Positions 62,764 through 64,000 of a DNA stretch of 64,000 nt are shown piece after piece. Location: NCBI RefSeq assembly GCF_902806685.2, contig NC_048544.1:14223341-14287340 (forward strand), written 5' to 3'. The number at the start of each line of letters is the position of its first letter. The first letter of the stretch is position 1. Below the pieces are notes generated by a model. The model worked only from the letters and a program-made list of their open reading frames with translations, was not told the DNA's origin and did not search any database. A program made the translations under genes and the position numbers. Origin of the DNA: Maniola hyperantus. Taxonomy: Eukaryota > Arthropoda > Insecta > Lepidoptera > Nymphalidae.

Positions 62764-63271
62764 ATAAAAGCACTTTATCTAATATTCTAATGAGCGAAAG
62801 CCGAGAGCTTTGAACAAAACGTTCGCGGATGCGACGTCAAGTTTGGACAGGATGGAAAGTTGACCTTGACGACACATCTCGTTTGACGCAATGAGTCTGG
62901 AGGATATAATTTTTTTAGGGAAAAATAATGGCAAAACGCAATCACTTCTGATCGTAATAAGCAGAAATATTATATTTAAAATAGCTAAAACCATTAAAAT
63001 TGTATTTAATGCGTGAAATAAACTAATGTAAGGTAAAGGTTACATAGTATAAGTGTACCAAATAAACGGAACGTTCTAAAGCTGTCAAAGATGTCAATGT
63101 CAAAGTGACAGTCAATGTCGATAATGAAATGAATAAAATTCGAAAATTCGTCTTAAAAACAAACTTTATTTTGCAAATATTACAAAAGTATGAACTTTAT
63201 TGAAAGAAAACATCGTGCTTAATCATTCTTACTAATAATTGACCTTTTATAAAAGTGTATTGTGTTAGAAA
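62764..63271. promoter_or_regulatory. Divergent promoter interval
   Basis: Separates the 5' UTR donor of the minus-strand SLC13 gene from the start of the plus-strand gene at 63272. Low in recognised repeats compared with the rest of the window. TGTCAATGTCAAAGTGACAG at about 63094-63113 is a repeat-rich stretch. No core promoter was assigned with confidence. Confidence 0.45.
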
Positions 63272-63305
63272 ATGGCTATACAAAACTCGAAATTTGATGC
63301 AGAAG
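63272..63305 (+). CDS. First coding exon of an unidentified gene (partial)
   Basis: An ATG in good context (GAAAATGG) opens an 11-codon frame, MAIQNSKFDAE, ending one base into the next codon at a consensus GTAAGT donor. The upstream sequence is AT-rich and repeat-poor. The rest lies beyond the window or in unrecognised exons. The peptide is too short to assign to a family. It is head to head with the minus-strand SLC13 gene, 663 bp from its ATG. Confidence 0.5.
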
Positions 63306-64000
63306 GTAAGTCTATTACTTCAGTTTTCTTACAAACAAACTACATTTTATTGGCAAAAGGTTGTTAACATTGAATATATTTGTTTATTTTCTTAATTTCC
63401 ACATGAAATTATCTAACTAATTTATCGTTTCTTAACGATAATCGGCGACGTAAATTTATAACCTCCAAACTTATTACTTTACTCGTTAATAACGAATTAA
63501 GTTAAATTTCTTAGCTCTTTACGTCTTAATTAAGTACTTCTTAGTTCTTATGGTAAAAAAAATTGTTCGGGACAGTCTGTTTATTTCTTAAGGCAAATAA
63601 GGCCCGAAGGACTTGTAAGTCGTCAGTTCAATCAAGAATATGGGTGTATCGTTTTCCAACTGAAAATTTGTATAGGCCGTCGGTTGGGGCCTTACTCAAG
63701 ATAGTTTGTCACACCCAGTTAATGCCTGGGGCTTAAAACTCCTGTTCCATGTTCACTTAGTTGCAAATTAAACCTAGAAACAGAATAGCTACGACTACTA
63801 GTAACATTTTATAAAAATCTGTGTTTTTAAGTGTTATAGCTAGTTTAATCTAATTACTATACAAATCATGTCTGTGTGACACACACATACCTACTGCTGC
63901 CCTACATCTATAAATGGTTAACTGCATAAAGTAGTTTTTAGGTTATCGCTAAAAACATGACAATTTTCAGCAATATTATATTAATGTTTTTAAAAATAAT
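63306..64000. other. Presumed intron 1 of the right-edge gene
   Basis: No second exon found. AT-rich, with no strong repeat recognised. Confidence 0.4.

Noticed and set aside
63248..63255. TATAAAAG as core promoter of the right-edge gene
   Set aside because: It lies only 16 bases before the ATG, so a start site 25-30 bases downstream would fall inside the coding exon.

Overview
This is a eukaryotic, AT-rich nuclear window, most likely from a moth or butterfly (Lepidoptera). Coding sequence is cut into short exons with GT..AG introns. The intervening DNA is full of repeat types familiar from lepidopteran genomes: tRNA-headed SINEs, short retroposon tails, palindromic MITEs and fragments of RTE- and jockey-like LINEs. 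No bacterial operon logic, CRISPR array or rRNA is present. All exon models were built by hand from reading frame, splice consensus and comparison between paralogs, without transcript data.

Layout. 1-2.8 kb: a pile-up of related short retroposons, one carrying a palindromic MITE. 3.0-12.1 kb: a 9.07-kb unit bounded by two identical 273-bp LTR-like direct repeats and a 5-bp target-site duplication. I see no gag or pol inside it; it holds a minisatellite with higher-order structure and one orphan candidate exon. 12-17.6 kb: nested SINEs and MITEs. 17.7-24.04 kb, minus strand: the first two exons of a CRAL-TRIO (Sec14-like) lipid-binding protein, exon 2 being followed by two decayed copies of itself. 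24.8-38.5 kb, plus strand: a complete 15-exon SLC13 (INDY-type) transporter gene, divergent in sequence. 38.5-49.8 kb: intergenic, with an apparently intact 5.27-kb Ty3/Gypsy element (gag and pol on the minus strand, LTRs with no difference seen, 4-bp TSD). 49.9-62.6 kb, minus strand: a second, more canonical 14-exon SLC13 gene, with decayed copies of its last exon just downstream and a partial copy of exon 12 beside that exon's splice donor. Intron 11 contains an internally deleted Ty3/Gypsy copy. 63.27 kb to the end, plus strand: the first coding exon of an unidentified gene.

The two SLC13 genes are convergent (tail to tail) and share many intron positions and several exact exon lengths, so they look like an old inverted duplication. 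The minus-strand copy keeps most family signatures. The plus-strand copy is intact but has changed several substrate and sodium-site motifs and has different introns, which suggests a changed function. CRAL-TRIO and plus-strand SLC13 are divergently transcribed from about 0.8 kb; minus-strand SLC13 and the 63.27-kb gene are divergent from about 0.66 kb.

Repeat names used here (families A, B, S, T, U, V, W and MITEs A, C, D, F, G, H, I, K, L) are local labels for sequences recognised as recurring within the window; they are not database names.
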